From Heterodera schachtii (taxonomy: Eukaryota > Nematoda > Chromadorea > Rhabditida > Heteroderidae), in NCBI GenBank assembly GCA_023374025.1, contig SIJG01000006.1, positions 2,541,102-2,605,101 on the forward strand: DNA of 64,000 nt, given 5' to 3'. Under the pieces are notes generated by a model. That model searched no databases and was not told the origin of the DNA. It saw only the letters and a program-made list of their open reading frames with translations. The number at the start of each line of letters is the position of its first letter. The stretch's first letter is position 1. The position numbers and the translations under genes were made by a program. This document shows, piece after piece, positions 27,613-52,188 of the stretch.

Positions 27613-28186
27613 CTGATAAAATTAAAAAAAAAACAATAATAGTAATTAATGACCGGCATGGGTTGGTATTGTGTCTCCGACCATCGGCTGACACTACCAG
27701 CGAAAGGAGTGGGGAAGCATTGAATGGTGAACTGAATAATGGCGGGAAAATGTTCTTGACCCAATGAGGAAAATTAGCTGATCAGGCAAAAAGGTAATCA
27801 GAATATTTTTGAATTGAGAAAGGTGGAAAATTTCTGAGTTTTCTCGAGTCGAGATTCGAGACCAGAACTCTCGAGAAGCACTATATTTGTAATTAAAATT
27901 AAAAGATATAAGAAAATTTCTATTTGCAATAGAAAATAGGTCGGGCGGAATACCTTTAATAGGTCAGTCCAAATTTTTGAATTTTTTTAGGGGTTAATAT
28001 ATGTACTAAAACCAGGAAGTTTTCAGGAAATTTCTATTCTCAGAGTGCATATTGCCAATTCAGGACAAATCATATTAGAACCAGGACCTTTGGAAACCCT
28101 GATTGTTATAAAAGGCTATGTGAATTTGATGAATTTTTCATTAGATAATTCCCGCTATTTTTTAAGAATAAGAAATTCGAGAAACA

Positions 28187-28802
28187 ATGCGTTATATTAA
28201 GCTTGTAATTTTAAAAATTCTTGTAGTTTTTTTTCATATTTTGGCACATTTGAATTTAACTGTTCAAGGTGGCAGCAGAGGAGAGAAATGTAAAATCCGA
28301 TTTTATTTTAAATTTGATTATTTTTTTAAATAAAAATAAAAGTTTTAAACCCAAAAGTTTACAATAATTGGCTGGGTTTTTGCGATGTGTCTATGAGTTC
28401 GACCGTTTCATTGTGTAGCGCCGATAACTTTTTATTTCCTATTATATTTTTTTATCATTTTCTAATTTTTAATTTTAAAATATTTTTTTCTTTATAGTGA
28501 TAGGAAAGAGAACTGAAAATGCATAACGATTTTAAAACTATTTTTGTATTTTAATGATTTTTCCTTTTGTTAATTTTTTATTATTTAATCATTTTTTAAT
28601 TTTAATTTTCATACTTATCTTATATTTAGTTAAAACAAAGCAATGGGTAAAATTTTGTCGAGGGTTCACAACGGAAGACAGTTGTAATGACGCTAAGAAA
28701 ACAATTCCATATGGAAGGTACGAAGGCATATACACGTGCCAATGGATGACCACGGCGGAGCGATGTGATGATCATGCATTCGAGAACTTGCCAAGTTATT
28801 AG
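28187..28802 (+). CDS. Small secreted Cys-rich protein, possibly Ly6-like
   Basis: Three exons fit one frame, each junction at phase 1: 28187-28289, 28358-28414 and 28630-28802 (stop 28800-28802), about 110 residues. Exon one encodes a clear signal peptide (MRYIKLVILKILVVFFHILA). Exon three carries KFCRGFTTEDSC, then YTCQWMTTAERCDDHAF, reminiscent of the C-terminal cysteine pattern of nematode Ly6/three-finger proteins and of the gene at 30.4-33.5 kb. The usual final CN is CD here. Exon two is the weakest part: another acceptor would give a different frame. Role unknown; secretion is inferred from the signal peptide. Confidence 0.5.
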
Positions 28803-30437
28803 CATCATAAGTGATTAGCTGACCGATGATGGATGGATGAGATAAGCTGATGATTATTTGTCATGAAGTTTTTAGTTGCTAGAATCTGTTGTTTGTTGTA
28901 GTACATATTTCTTTCTTTTATGTAATTTTTCGGGTAAAATTGGTCGGATGTAATGTTTTGATTAGAGAGTGTGATTTTGAGAAAATACGGATGAAGATCA
29001 GGATTACGGACTAGCCATCCATATGATTTATTAAATACGAATCTTGAATATTTAAAGCTAAAAGTCTTTATAATATATCCGAAGCAACAAAATTCAAAAA
29101 ATACAAACTCCCAACAATTTGAAAGTGATGTTTTGGAAATCTCGGTCTCTAATTTTGCGAAATAAAAAATGCTCAAATTTTTGCTTTTCACCCCACTTTT
29201 CAGGATCAGGATACGGACGAAAAATCCGTAGTCCGTATAAATCCGTATCGACCCAAAAAAATACGGACTACGGATCGGCAAAAATCCGTATACGGATCCG
29301 GTCCGTACACGATCTCTAGTTTTGATAGAGTCCTGCAAACATAAATATTTTTCCGGTAACGAGAATGGGAAAAAGAAAAAAGGGGGGACGGTATTCCCGG
29401 CTTTCTCCCGTTCCCGTAACTAGAATTTTAAAATGGTTGATTTTTTTAAATAGGAATAATATTGTGGCCCCAGCGGAGCCGACGGGCGCCATTTCCCATG
29501 TTTTTAGGAAAGTTCCAAGAACGGGAACACGAAAAAACGGCGCCGGAATTCCCGAACGGGATTTGCGAACGGCATTCCCGTCTTTTTCCGTTCACGTTAA
29601 AATCCCGCCTGGGCAAAATAGACGGGAAATTGAAAATTAGTTATGTATACCTGCCTCTATTAAACTTTCGGATTTTTTTTTTATTTTAGTTATTTTGCTG
29701 CAAATGATAATTTTATGTATTTTATTAAAATCTAATTTTAAATTTCCAATAGTAATTATCAAAATTTACTATAAGAGCTCCATAATCATAATCATTATAA
29801 AATTTTAAAAATAGGGAGGGGTGGGGGGAAACATTAATAGAGTGTCATGGCAACTCGTACAAAAGGCAACTCGTACACAGGAAAAAAATCAGCTGAAAAA
29901 TTAGTAAAAAACTTTAAAGAATTTTTTAAAAGCTTTTCTAGGTAAAAAATCCATTTAGATTTTTTTATCTAAAAATTCTAAGTTTTAGTTGAAAATTCTT
30001 AGAAATTTTTTTTGTACGAGTTGCCATTGACTCATTAATAGAATGCACCCATAAATTCAAACCATTCTTCTCCCTAATTATTTTATTTTTTTAAACTAAA
30101 GAGGATAAAAATGTTTATTGAAATTAACAGAAAAGACACAATAAAAACTCAGGGAGATAATAAAATAAGTAATTATTTAACATTAAATTATATAAGATTA
30201 TTAAATAATGTATTTCATAATGTCATCTTTTTCTTCCATCTTTAAAGTGAGCCCACCAATGTTCTAAAAGTTTCAAAAAATTAAGAAATAAAAACTCACT
30301 TAAGCAATAATAATTGTATTTTAATGTACTTTATTCCAATTCTGATGCCAAAATAGCAGTTCTTAACACATGGCTTGTCAATTTTTTTACCTAAATTTTT
30401 AATTTAATAAAATTATTAAAAATAAATAAATAATTAA
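28803..30437. other. Intergenic, word blocks and a short fold-back element
   Basis: No gene seen. It has a TCCGTATACGGAT-type word block (29205-29315), a CCCGTTCCCG-type block (29370-29620) and the fold-back element at 29.8-30.0 kb. Confidence 0.6.
29841..30031. mobile_element. Short fold-back element (MITE-like)
   Basis: Begins with ATGGCAACTCGTAC (a second GGCAACTCGTAC follows 16 bases on) and ends with GTACGAGTTGCCAT, its reverse complement. About 190 bases, AT-rich, no coding capacity. A related pair of ends (GGTAACTCGTACAAT and ATTGTACTTGCC) brackets the segment at 62.25-62.36 kb. Confidence 0.5.
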
Positions 30438-33400
30438 TTAATTACCTCTTAAATTTAAACCAAACAAAAATTTCTTGACAGCAGTTGTTGTAGCGGTGGT
30501 GGTGCGTGTCGTTGTGCTTGTCGAAGTTGTTGTGGTTGTGGGAGTTGTGGCAGTCGTCCTTGTTGTGGAAGGAGTTGTAGTGGTTGTGGAAGTTGTCTTG
30601 GCAGTGGTGGAAGTTGCGTTCGTCGTGGCCATGGAAGGAATTGCGGTGCTTTTGGTCGTCGTCGAAGTTGTCGCCGTGTTAGCGGTTTCGTTCGTCATGT
30701 TTCTGGACGGAGTTGTGGTGTTTGTAGTTTTGGTTGACGTGGAAGTGATGGGAGTTGTGCTCGTATTGGTAGAGGGCGGATTTGTATCGTTTGTTTTATC
30801 CTAAAATTTCATAAAAGTGATGAGTAGAGCCCAGATTTATATGGATAAAAACCCAAAATTAATAATGGAAATCCATGTAAATCCGGGATCAAATTTAGTT
30901 GGTGGGGAAAGCACAGATGGATTCTTAAGTAAGTGGTTTATTTTGCGAAATGAGCTAAAATGCAGAGATATGACATGCCAATTTTGTTTTATCTCAATAA
31001 TTCAATAACATATGCACAGTTTTGTGTCTTGATTGGCTCGGAGGTTGTTTAAATTTATTGAGCTAAAAAAAGTTTGGCACCGCATAAGTTGGCATTGGAA
31101 TTCATTACGCAAAAATAAAGCCAGTTTCTTAAGAACCCATGTGCGCTCTGCCCACCCACCAAGTTTTAATTCGGGGAGCCCATGGCACCCCCAAAGATCT
31201 TACTTTGTCAGATAAACAAACAAAGAACCAAAACTAAAAAGATGTTCAAACTAAGAGCCTAACATGGAGAAAATTAAATTGACGTTAAAATTTAAATAAA
31301 TTTTTTTAAAAACTTTTCCTCTAAGAATAAAGCAAAAAGGGACAAATATTTGAAAGTTGCTTATCAGGAAATAATTATTTTTTAAAAGTTTTTATTTTGC
31401 AGAATTTCAGTAAACCTTCAGCAGTTTGGTAATGTTAAATTTACAGATTATTTATTTTTATCCGATTATCGTGACACACATCAAAAAACTTGGTGCTAGG
31501 CCGAATCGAAAATGGTCACAGTGTCAATAAAAATATATAATTTAATTATTTTAAAGCAATATTTTTTAATTTATTATTAATAAAAATTTTAAAAATTTTC
31601 AAATAACTATAATATAATGTCCGTTCAAGTTTTCTTCAATATTTTTTCTTTCAAGATTCTGCTTAAATAAATGCTAGTTTCCGTTCCATTAATAAATGCA
31701 GAACAATTTTTTGAATTGTAACAATAGTGGAAAAAAGAATAGGGATGAAGGAAGGGAAAAAATGCATGAAATTTAATGAGAAACTAATGATGAACTTAAA
31801 TTTACGCAAACATTGAGTGAAATTTCAGAAGTAATTAATAAAATTGTTATTTTTTTCTAAAAATGAAAAATCCTCTAGTAGGCATACTTGCCAATCAATT
31901 TGATGGGTGAAAGATTTGTAAAATTTTCGTTTCGATGTGATTTTTTTTTGGTCGGAGATGGAATGCTTTTATAGTATTCTTTTTTAGTTTTATATTTTAA
32001 ATATTAATAGTATAATTAAATTTATTATTTTTTGACACCGATTTGAATTGTATAATTAAATTTAAATATTTTATTGACTCTGAAAACATTTTCGGTTCGT
32101 CTCAGCACAAAAACATCAATAATTTGAAGGACTATTCAAATAGTGAAGACTCATACTTAGTTTTTTTTTTTGGTTTTTCTTAATTTTTGTTTTAAATTTA
32201 CCAGCTTTGAATAAATCAAAATTTCATTGCATTTGTCCTCTTCGCACGCATCACATTCCAAATTATGTTTTGACGCATCAAATGTGCCATTTTTATGAAC
32301 ATCACAAAATTCGTTAAACGAACGGCAATTTGTTTCACTGTCAGCACATCCTTTTCTATAGGCAATTGGTTGGCCTTCTGTTCAAAATTTAAATAGTTTT
32401 TTAATTATTTTTTAAACAAAGTTTCAACGGTGCCACGACTTTAATCAAAAACTATCAAATGAAAATATTTTTCATATAAATTTGCTCAAAAGCAACTAAA
32501 TTTTTCTTCTTTTTATTATTCAATAGTATTAAGGCTTTTCTATTATCATGCAAAATTCCAAAATGTCGTTAAGTTTCAAGAAAGTTCTGATCAAAAATGT
32601 TCAAAAGATGGTTTTTTGAGTTCCTCAGATCATAACTTTTTTGAAACTTAACGAAATTTTTTGAAATTTTGCAGGCTAATCGAGAACACATAGGGCTTTC
32701 GAATTATGTCAAGATTTTAAAATTAGTTGATTTTGAGTGAAGTTATGGATAATTTTTTAATTAAAAATGTTCCCTTTGGTGGTTTTTTTTACTAATGTCC
32801 TTTTGATGGTTTTTGACTAACGTCCCAGCACCGTTTCAACTGCTAATTCACCAAAATAGCATTTCATGGCATAGCATGAAGAAGTGTTTGAACATTCAAC
32901 AAATTTTTCGTTGCCATCGGTGACCAATTTTTCAACATAATAATGTTCAAGGCATGTAATAGCTTAAAAATTTAAACACAATTAAAATGTTGCCAAAAAT
33001 GGTGGGGCGGGTCAGTTCAGTCTTGGGCCAGTTCCGTCTTCAGTTCCGCCTTTGTACTAACTACTTTAGGGTCTGTTTCGTCTCACTTGGGCCAGTTCCG
33101 TCTTCAGTTCTGTCTTTTACTAACTATTTTTAGAACCATTTGAGTCCAAAAATTTTAGACAGTACCGGCTAGACGCAACTGGCGAGACGGGAATTGGATC
33201 CAGACTGAACTTAGCCCTACCGAAAAATGGCACATTTAAATGTCGTATGAAAATTTAAATTCACTCAAAATTTTTACCACATTAAATAAACATGGTCCAA
33301 AAAGACTTCAGTATGATTTTTCTGCAAATTTGCTATTGTAAATTTTCGGCTTTTTTGGTGCCGACCTCAAAATTGAACAGAAAAAATGATCAAAGAAAGA

Positions 33401-33507
33401 AAATCAATAAAAATCTGTAATGATTTTACTATACCGTATGTGACAGAAGACAGTGTTTGCATAGCAATGATTAAGGCGGACAACCCAAATATTTTGTTAA
33501 AATCCAT
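30438..33507 (-). CDS. Secreted Ly6-like protein with Thr-rich mucin-like tail
   Basis: Four exons in phase: 33435-33507 (ATG at 33507), 32852-32962, 32202-32377 and 30438-30800, giving 240 residues. Residues 1-24 form a signal peptide (MDFNKIFGLSALIIAM...). The next about 95 residues hold the cysteine pattern TCLEHYY, ECSNTSSCYAMKC, GCADSETNC, FC and finally LECDACEEDKCNE, whose closing CxxxxCN is characteristic of Ly6/uPAR three-finger domains. The last exon encodes about 120 residues that are mostly Thr, Ser, Pro and Ala, a probable O-glycosylated stalk. I see no C-terminal hydrophobic segment for a GPI anchor; a donor-like AGAG|GTAATT near the stop could lead to a further exon. The join across the 1.4-kb last intron is the least certain point. 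Target unknown. Confidence 0.65.
32541..32680. mobile_element. Hairpin / fold-back repeat inside an intron
   Basis: Arms reading CGTTAAGTTTCAAGAAAGTT and AACTTTTTTGAAACTTAACG are near reverse complements. The similarity extends outwards to CAAAATT on the left and AATTTTGCA on the right. It lies in the second intron of the Ly6-like gene. Confidence 0.6.
33010..33135. repeat. Two-copy tandem repeat of about 60 bp
   Basis: The phrase GGGCCAGTTCCGTCTTCAGT, followed by TCYGYCTTT, a short gap and ACTAACTA, occurs twice in a row, with looser GTTCCG/TTCCGTCTC words around it. It lies in the first intron of the Ly6-like gene. Confidence 0.75.
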
Positions 33508-34642
33508 TTTTTTTACTAAATTAAATAAATAAATAATATATTTATTTTTTGATATTTTTGCACTATAATCGCATTTGTGGAAATGCTTTCTGTTTAATCA
33601 GAAAGTGATGAGTGAATAAATTAAATCGGAATGGCATGTGATTAGTCATCATTTCTAAATTATTATTCGACCAATTTTGTGTTTGTAAATAAGAAATCAA
33701 TTTCAGACAAAAAATCAAAAAATTACAAAACTCTTTGGAAAAAAGCTTGCTTGTTTAAATGTTTTTGTTCAGCTAATTTTGCATCTATAGCTAAGTTTTT
33801 CAAATAAAAATTTCTAAGGAATCGAACCTTTAAATTATTTGAAAACACCATAACACATTTTAATTAGAATTCTTCTTTTGGAAAAGCAACAAAAATAAAC
33901 GGCTAATTTTTTGAATTGTAATTTTTTTTTTTTTTTTGCATTTTTCACCTTTCAGTACCTATTTTGGAGTTTTTCGGGATTGAACTCTATTAGGATCTTG
34001 TTTTGAGATTTAAGCACCTCAAAATCCGGGCCCTAATAATAAGATTTTTGAGCATTTGATGAAAATCTGAAAAAATCAGGTAGGCATAAAATTCGCTTAT
34101 GATAAGTGATCATACTCCAACAGTTGTCCAAGCATCCAATTAGCATGATTATCATTTACAAATACCCATACTCACAATTTCTTCATTTATTACAATAAGG
34201 TCAGGTAATTAGACAAATAACACTCCAAAACATTGCATCTTTGTCGTCGATTCACTTTGAAAAAAAGAAAATGTCAAAATTTTGACACTAAGATGCATTA
34301 GCTCCTTTTAATTAAGTGAAACTCGAAATTTTTTGGCCTATGTTTATCGGACAGCCGAACATTCTCATGATTTTTTTTAAATTAAAATTTCCATATCCGA
34401 GTGAAATTCGTTCAAAATTAAAATTGCTAAATATGAAAATTAAGGACTTTACAAAAAAAATTATAATGGGAATCATATTTTGATGAAGAAATTTTTAATT
34501 TTTTTGCCACCACTTTTTCTCTCTTTTCCTCCATACATATAATATTATAAAAGAAAAAAAGATATTTTAAATCAATTTACACAAATAAAATTATAAAAAT
34601 TAATCATATAAGGTAATAAAAATTCAAATTATTTTTAGGATA
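33508..34642. other. Intergenic between two divergent secreted-protein genes
   Basis: AT-rich, no gene seen. It should contain the promoters of the Ly6-like gene (leftward) and the helix-turn-helix gene (rightward). I could not identify a defined promoter element. Confidence 0.5.
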
Positions 34643-35439
34643 ATGAAATTTTATATTTTATATATTTTATTTATTGCTTTATTATTCATAAATTCTATAA
34701 ACAAATTGTTGTCAGTTAGTTTATGTGCAATTAATGGAAAAACTCGGCCAAGTTTTGATGGAATATTTGGCGAAGGATGGGAAATTGAAAAAATAAAAAT
34801 GGAAACTGAAATTGAAATTGATCAAAATTCGAATTGGCAAAATGATCAAAATGATGTTCAATTCGATGACGAACAAAGAAGCGCAATTGTTCATAAATTT
34901 CAAGCAATTAAAGAACGAATTAAGAAAAAGCAGAAATATTCGGCAAATTTTATGCATAAAATTGAGCACAAAATTGGAGAAAAATTGGGCATTTGTCGTA
35001 CGAAAATTTACAAATGGAAAAAAGAATTAGGATTAAGCAGAAAAACAAAAAGAAACGAAAATGAATATTATGAGAGGAAAAAGCGGGAATTTGTTGAACG
35101 AATTGACGAGTTTAAACGAATGTCCAAAAATGGAAAACGCAAATTTGAGAAAGAGTTGGGCATTGACAGCACAACATTTTTGAAATGGAGAAAGGAATTT
35201 GGCATAAAATGCGGCAACAGTAAAACCAATTAAATTAATTAATTAATTAATTATTTGTTAAAATACATATTCCTTAAGATGGAAATCGCCATTCCAATGA
35301 AGAAAAAACGAACAAAATGAATATTTATTACAAAATGAAGAACAGAAATCCTTCTTTAAAAGACAAAGAAATTGCAGGCTTTTTGAAAATCGCATTAAGT
35401 ACCCTGGCAAAATGGAAACAAGAAAAACGAAACAATTAA
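34643..35439 (+). CDS. Secreted protein with three helix-turn-helix-like units
   Basis: Two exons: 34643-35219 and 35279-35439, split by a 59-base GT-AG intron at phase 1, 245 residues. Reading through the donor would stop early and lose the last unit. Residues 1-29 are a hydrophobic signal peptide (MKFYILYILFIALLFINSI...). An acidic stretch follows (45-78), then three basic units with the same pattern: KLGICRTKIYKWKKELGL (114-131), ELGIDSTTFLKWRKEFGI (171-188) and FLKIALSTLAKWKQEKR near 227-243. Each looks like the last two helices of a transposase or homeodomain-type DNA-binding fold, with KW[KR] at the end of the recognition helix. The ATG lies five bases after TTATTTTTAG, a plausible trans-splice acceptor. 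A decayed relative lies at 58.7-59.2 kb. DNA binding and export are both inference. Confidence 0.65.
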
Positions 35440-36258
35440 TTGTTTTGTAAAGCAAAAACAAAATTGTTTAGAGAGTAGTGGTAAAACTAAACAATTAATT
35501 ATTTTTATAAATTTAATTATTTCTCTTATATTAAATTTTTTTTTTTTAATTTTCATAGAAAAAAATACTAGTCTATTTTGGGATTTTTCACCTCAAAATA
35601 GGCTCCATTAAAAATCGTCCGATTACACTTTTTATTTTTAAATATATATTTAATTATATCCATTTTTCTATTTGTTGTTTTTTTGGGCCAACACCAATTT
35701 TTCATAAATTATTTTTTTGATTTTATGCCGATAATAATTCATGTCATCCCGGTGGGATTTTTGTACTGTTAGACAAATAACGGCTAATTTCCATGCACCG
35801 GTCTGGGTCCAGTTTAGTTAAAAAATTCACCGGTCTCAAAATATTTAGAAATGGTAGGACGGAATCGAGCTTTATTTTTTGGCTCACAATCAGGCCCATT
35901 CTTATCAGTTTTTATTATCGTGTTCAGTATTTTGCTTTTTTGGAAAGTGTGACCGGCACCGAAAAAGCCGATAATCCGTTGAAAACAAAAATCCAAATGC
36001 TATTTATCCGCTAATTGAATGAGAAAAGAAATCCAAAATGCAATTAAAAACCGAAAAAAAGTTAAATTTGAAAGTTACTCCGATCAACTGATTAGTTTTT
36101 TTTGTCCATGTTAGCGATTTCCGTGTTCCGTCTTTCCAATACTTTTGCTTTTACATTTTCTTTTTTACATTGTTTGCTTTTTTCCGCAATCGCTCTAAAT
36201 TAAATATTTTATTTTTTATTAAATAAATAATTTTTATTTGAATAAATTTGTATTCATC
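35440..36258. other. Intergenic, nothing recognised
   Basis: AT-rich sequence with no supportable gene or repeat. Confidence 0.5.
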
Positions 36259-36818
36259 TCAACCGAGCCCTTTTTGATAGCCCAATTGGGCCGCAGCCGG
36301 TTTCTCATTTGACTTGCGGTGAGAATGAATTCTGCTGCTGGCCTCCGAATCATTGTCTAAAATTTATATTATTCCAAATTATGCATTGAAAAATAATTAA
36401 AAAATAAATAAGAAAATCTTAAGCAATTACAGGGATATAAAATACCGAAACATGGCCATAAAATAACGACACAAAATCCAAACTTCAAAAAAATGTTGTT
36501 GTTTTTTTTTTGATTATCGATTCAATTATGATTATAAGTTTTTAAAAATTTAAATATGTAAAAAATTAAAAATACAAATTAAGAATAAATAAAATTATTA
36601 TGTATATTTATTTTTCTTTATGAAAATTTATTTCAACTGAATTGTGTAAAATTTAATTTAATAGTAAATATATAACCTTTATTATCAAAGACTATTTCTG
36701 TTGACTTTTGTTCTTCCATTTCTTTAGTTGGTGACGAATTTTCTTCCCCCATCGAAGTAATATCCAAAAAAGTGGCAAAAAATGCCACAAACAAAACAAT
36801 CCAAATGCCGTTGTCCAT
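36259..36818 (-). CDS. Small secreted protein of 79 residues
   Basis: Two exons in phase 1: 36677-36818 (ATG at 36818) and 36259-36356 (stop 36259-36261), with a 320-base intron between them. The N-terminus MDNGIWIVLFVAFFATFLDI is a good signal peptide. The mature part is short and hydrophilic: first acidic (GEENSSPTKEMEEQKSTE), then Ser/His/Lys-rich, ending in KPAAAQLGYQKGLG. No cysteine is present, so it is not a disulfide-rich peptide. I recognise no family. A short secreted chain with a distinctive C-terminal peptide would suit a processed peptide hormone or effector, but nothing in the sequence proves this. Confidence 0.55.
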
Positions 36819-50748
<13,930 letters not shown>

Positions 50749-51095
50749 TTCTTTGTGTGTCTGTTTGTGCGTGTTATATTTCACAGTTTTATTTTTCTTT
50801 TTACTCGTTATATGCCAACAACAATTTTGTCTTCCTCCTTTCTGATCGATCGATCCATACATACATTCAGCATCATTCACATTTTGATACTTTAAATTTA
50901 AACATTTATATAATGTTGGAAAATAAACTGATCGGGATTCAGGCCAGCGGGATGGACTGGGTAACGGGCTATGGTCGACACAATATGTATCGGTGCTTCG
51001 CTTAACCAGCACCCAAAATGTTGTTTGGAAACACTTTGTTGTAAAATTAAAAACATTTAAACAATTATATGAATTATCAACATTATAATTTTATT

Positions 51096-51296
51096 TTTAA
51101 ATTAAAAATGGGATTTGATAAAAGTGATTAAATGATTATAAGAATTAGCAAAATGAGAAATCGATGGGAGAATTTGAAGGCCAAGGATGGATGGGTGGGA
51201 AATAGCATCTCAATTAGAAGAGACCAGCAGACGACGAGTGAGAGTAAAATAGTTGGAAAAGTGGCGAACTGCTGCGCTGAAAGAATCAGAGAAGGG
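51096..51296. repeat. 201-bp direct repeat, copy 1 (SL RNA 5' flank)
   Basis: Lies 75-276 bases upstream of the SL1 RNA gene and matches 58303-58503 without gaps, with only a couple of substitutions noticed (near 51182 and 51275). Both strands are open here (about 72-86 codons), but I do not call a gene. Its position fits a promoter-bearing spacer of an SL RNA repeat unit. Confidence 0.85.
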
Positions 51297-51371
51297 ACCA
51301 CAAAGCATCGCACAGCATCAAATATTTCCATTAATTTAGCCCCCATTAGTCGTCAGAGCCCATCCCTCTTC

Positions 51372-51467
51372 GGTTTAATTACCCAAGTTTGAGGTACTTG
51401 GCGCTTCCTGCCCATAACACTTGTGGCACGGAATAAATTTTGGAATTGCGCTGCCTAACGGCGGTGC
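51372..51467 (+). ncRNA. SL1 spliced-leader RNA gene
   Basis: Bases 51372-51393 match the 22-base nematode SL1 leader at every position (GGTTTAATTACCC...TTTGAG), and the next two bases are GT, the donor used in trans-splicing. The rest folds as expected for an SL RNA: a middle stem of TTCCTGCC with GGCACGGAA, a single-stranded Sm site ATAAATTTTGGAA (as in C. elegans SL1 RNA) and a 3' hairpin GCGCTGCC-TAAC-GGCGGTGC. The length of about 96 bases is normal. In the nucleus it would assemble with Sm proteins and donate its leader to mRNA 5' ends. No 5S rRNA gene is visible beside it, unlike the C. elegans arrangement. The 5' flank is duplicated at 58.3 kb. Confidence 0.95.
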
Positions 51468-52188
51468 TTAAAGGAATGAGAACTGCAAAGCAATTTGGCA
51501 AAAATAACATTTCAGAAAAATCAGGAATAAAAAACATTATTAATTATTTTTTACCTTTTTTTACACTTTTTAAATTAAAAATTTGATTGATAAAAGTGAT
51601 TAAATAGTGAAATAGGCACAAAATACCATAAAAATGACCAAAATAGGCTTAGAATTACATTTTAGTATTTCAAAATTCAATTTTTGATATATCATTTTTT
51701 GAAAAAAAATTTGATTTTTTAGGGATACATTTTCAAAAAAAATTTTTTAATTTTTCACAAAAATTCTATAAATTCTCAAAAATCCTCAAAATATGTAAAA
51801 AAAAAAAATGAAAATATGTACGAAAAATTGCGAAATATGTACGAAAAAGTCCAAAATATGTATAAAATATGTACATATGTAATAGTAGAAAAATCCCAAA
51901 ATATGTAAATAAAAGTCCCAACTTTTGTTCGCAAACACAAAAAAGAAAGTGTTTTTCCTACTAATTAGAGCTATGGAGAATCCAGGAAAAAAATATGTAT
52001 TTACATAAAATTAGCAGCCCTAGTAATAATTATACAAAAGAAAAATAATAAGTCGACTTAAACAAGCTAAATTTAAAGTTTTACAAATTTTATCACTTTG
52101 AGTCAAGGCTTTTTTCCACCACTGTATGACTTTTTTAGCAATTGTCGAATCGCGAAGAAAACTTTCTTAATAAAATTGCCTCAACAAA

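Larger units (their letters stand above)
16351..28186. other. Gene-poor stretch, no gene recognised
   Basis: Nearly 12 kb of AT-rich sequence with no supportable gene. It contains a TCGAG-rich word block (about 16795-16960), C and G homopolymers (18803-19092), a GGGATCC/CCCGCGGG word block (20565-20640), the purine tract at 23.4-23.7 kb, a GC-richer block with repeated CAGCTACCG words (26660-26850) and a pair of 60-bp direct repeats (27.0 and 27.5 kb). Confidence 0.6.

Noticed and set aside
30475..30804. Val-rich plus-strand frame of 109 codons
   Set aside because: Antisense of the Thr-rich exon of the Ly6-like gene.
51128..51392. 86-codon plus and 72-codon minus frames upstream of the SL1 RNA
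   Set aside because: Both strands are open and the few substitutions between the two copies do not favour either; the plus frame runs into the SL leader itself.
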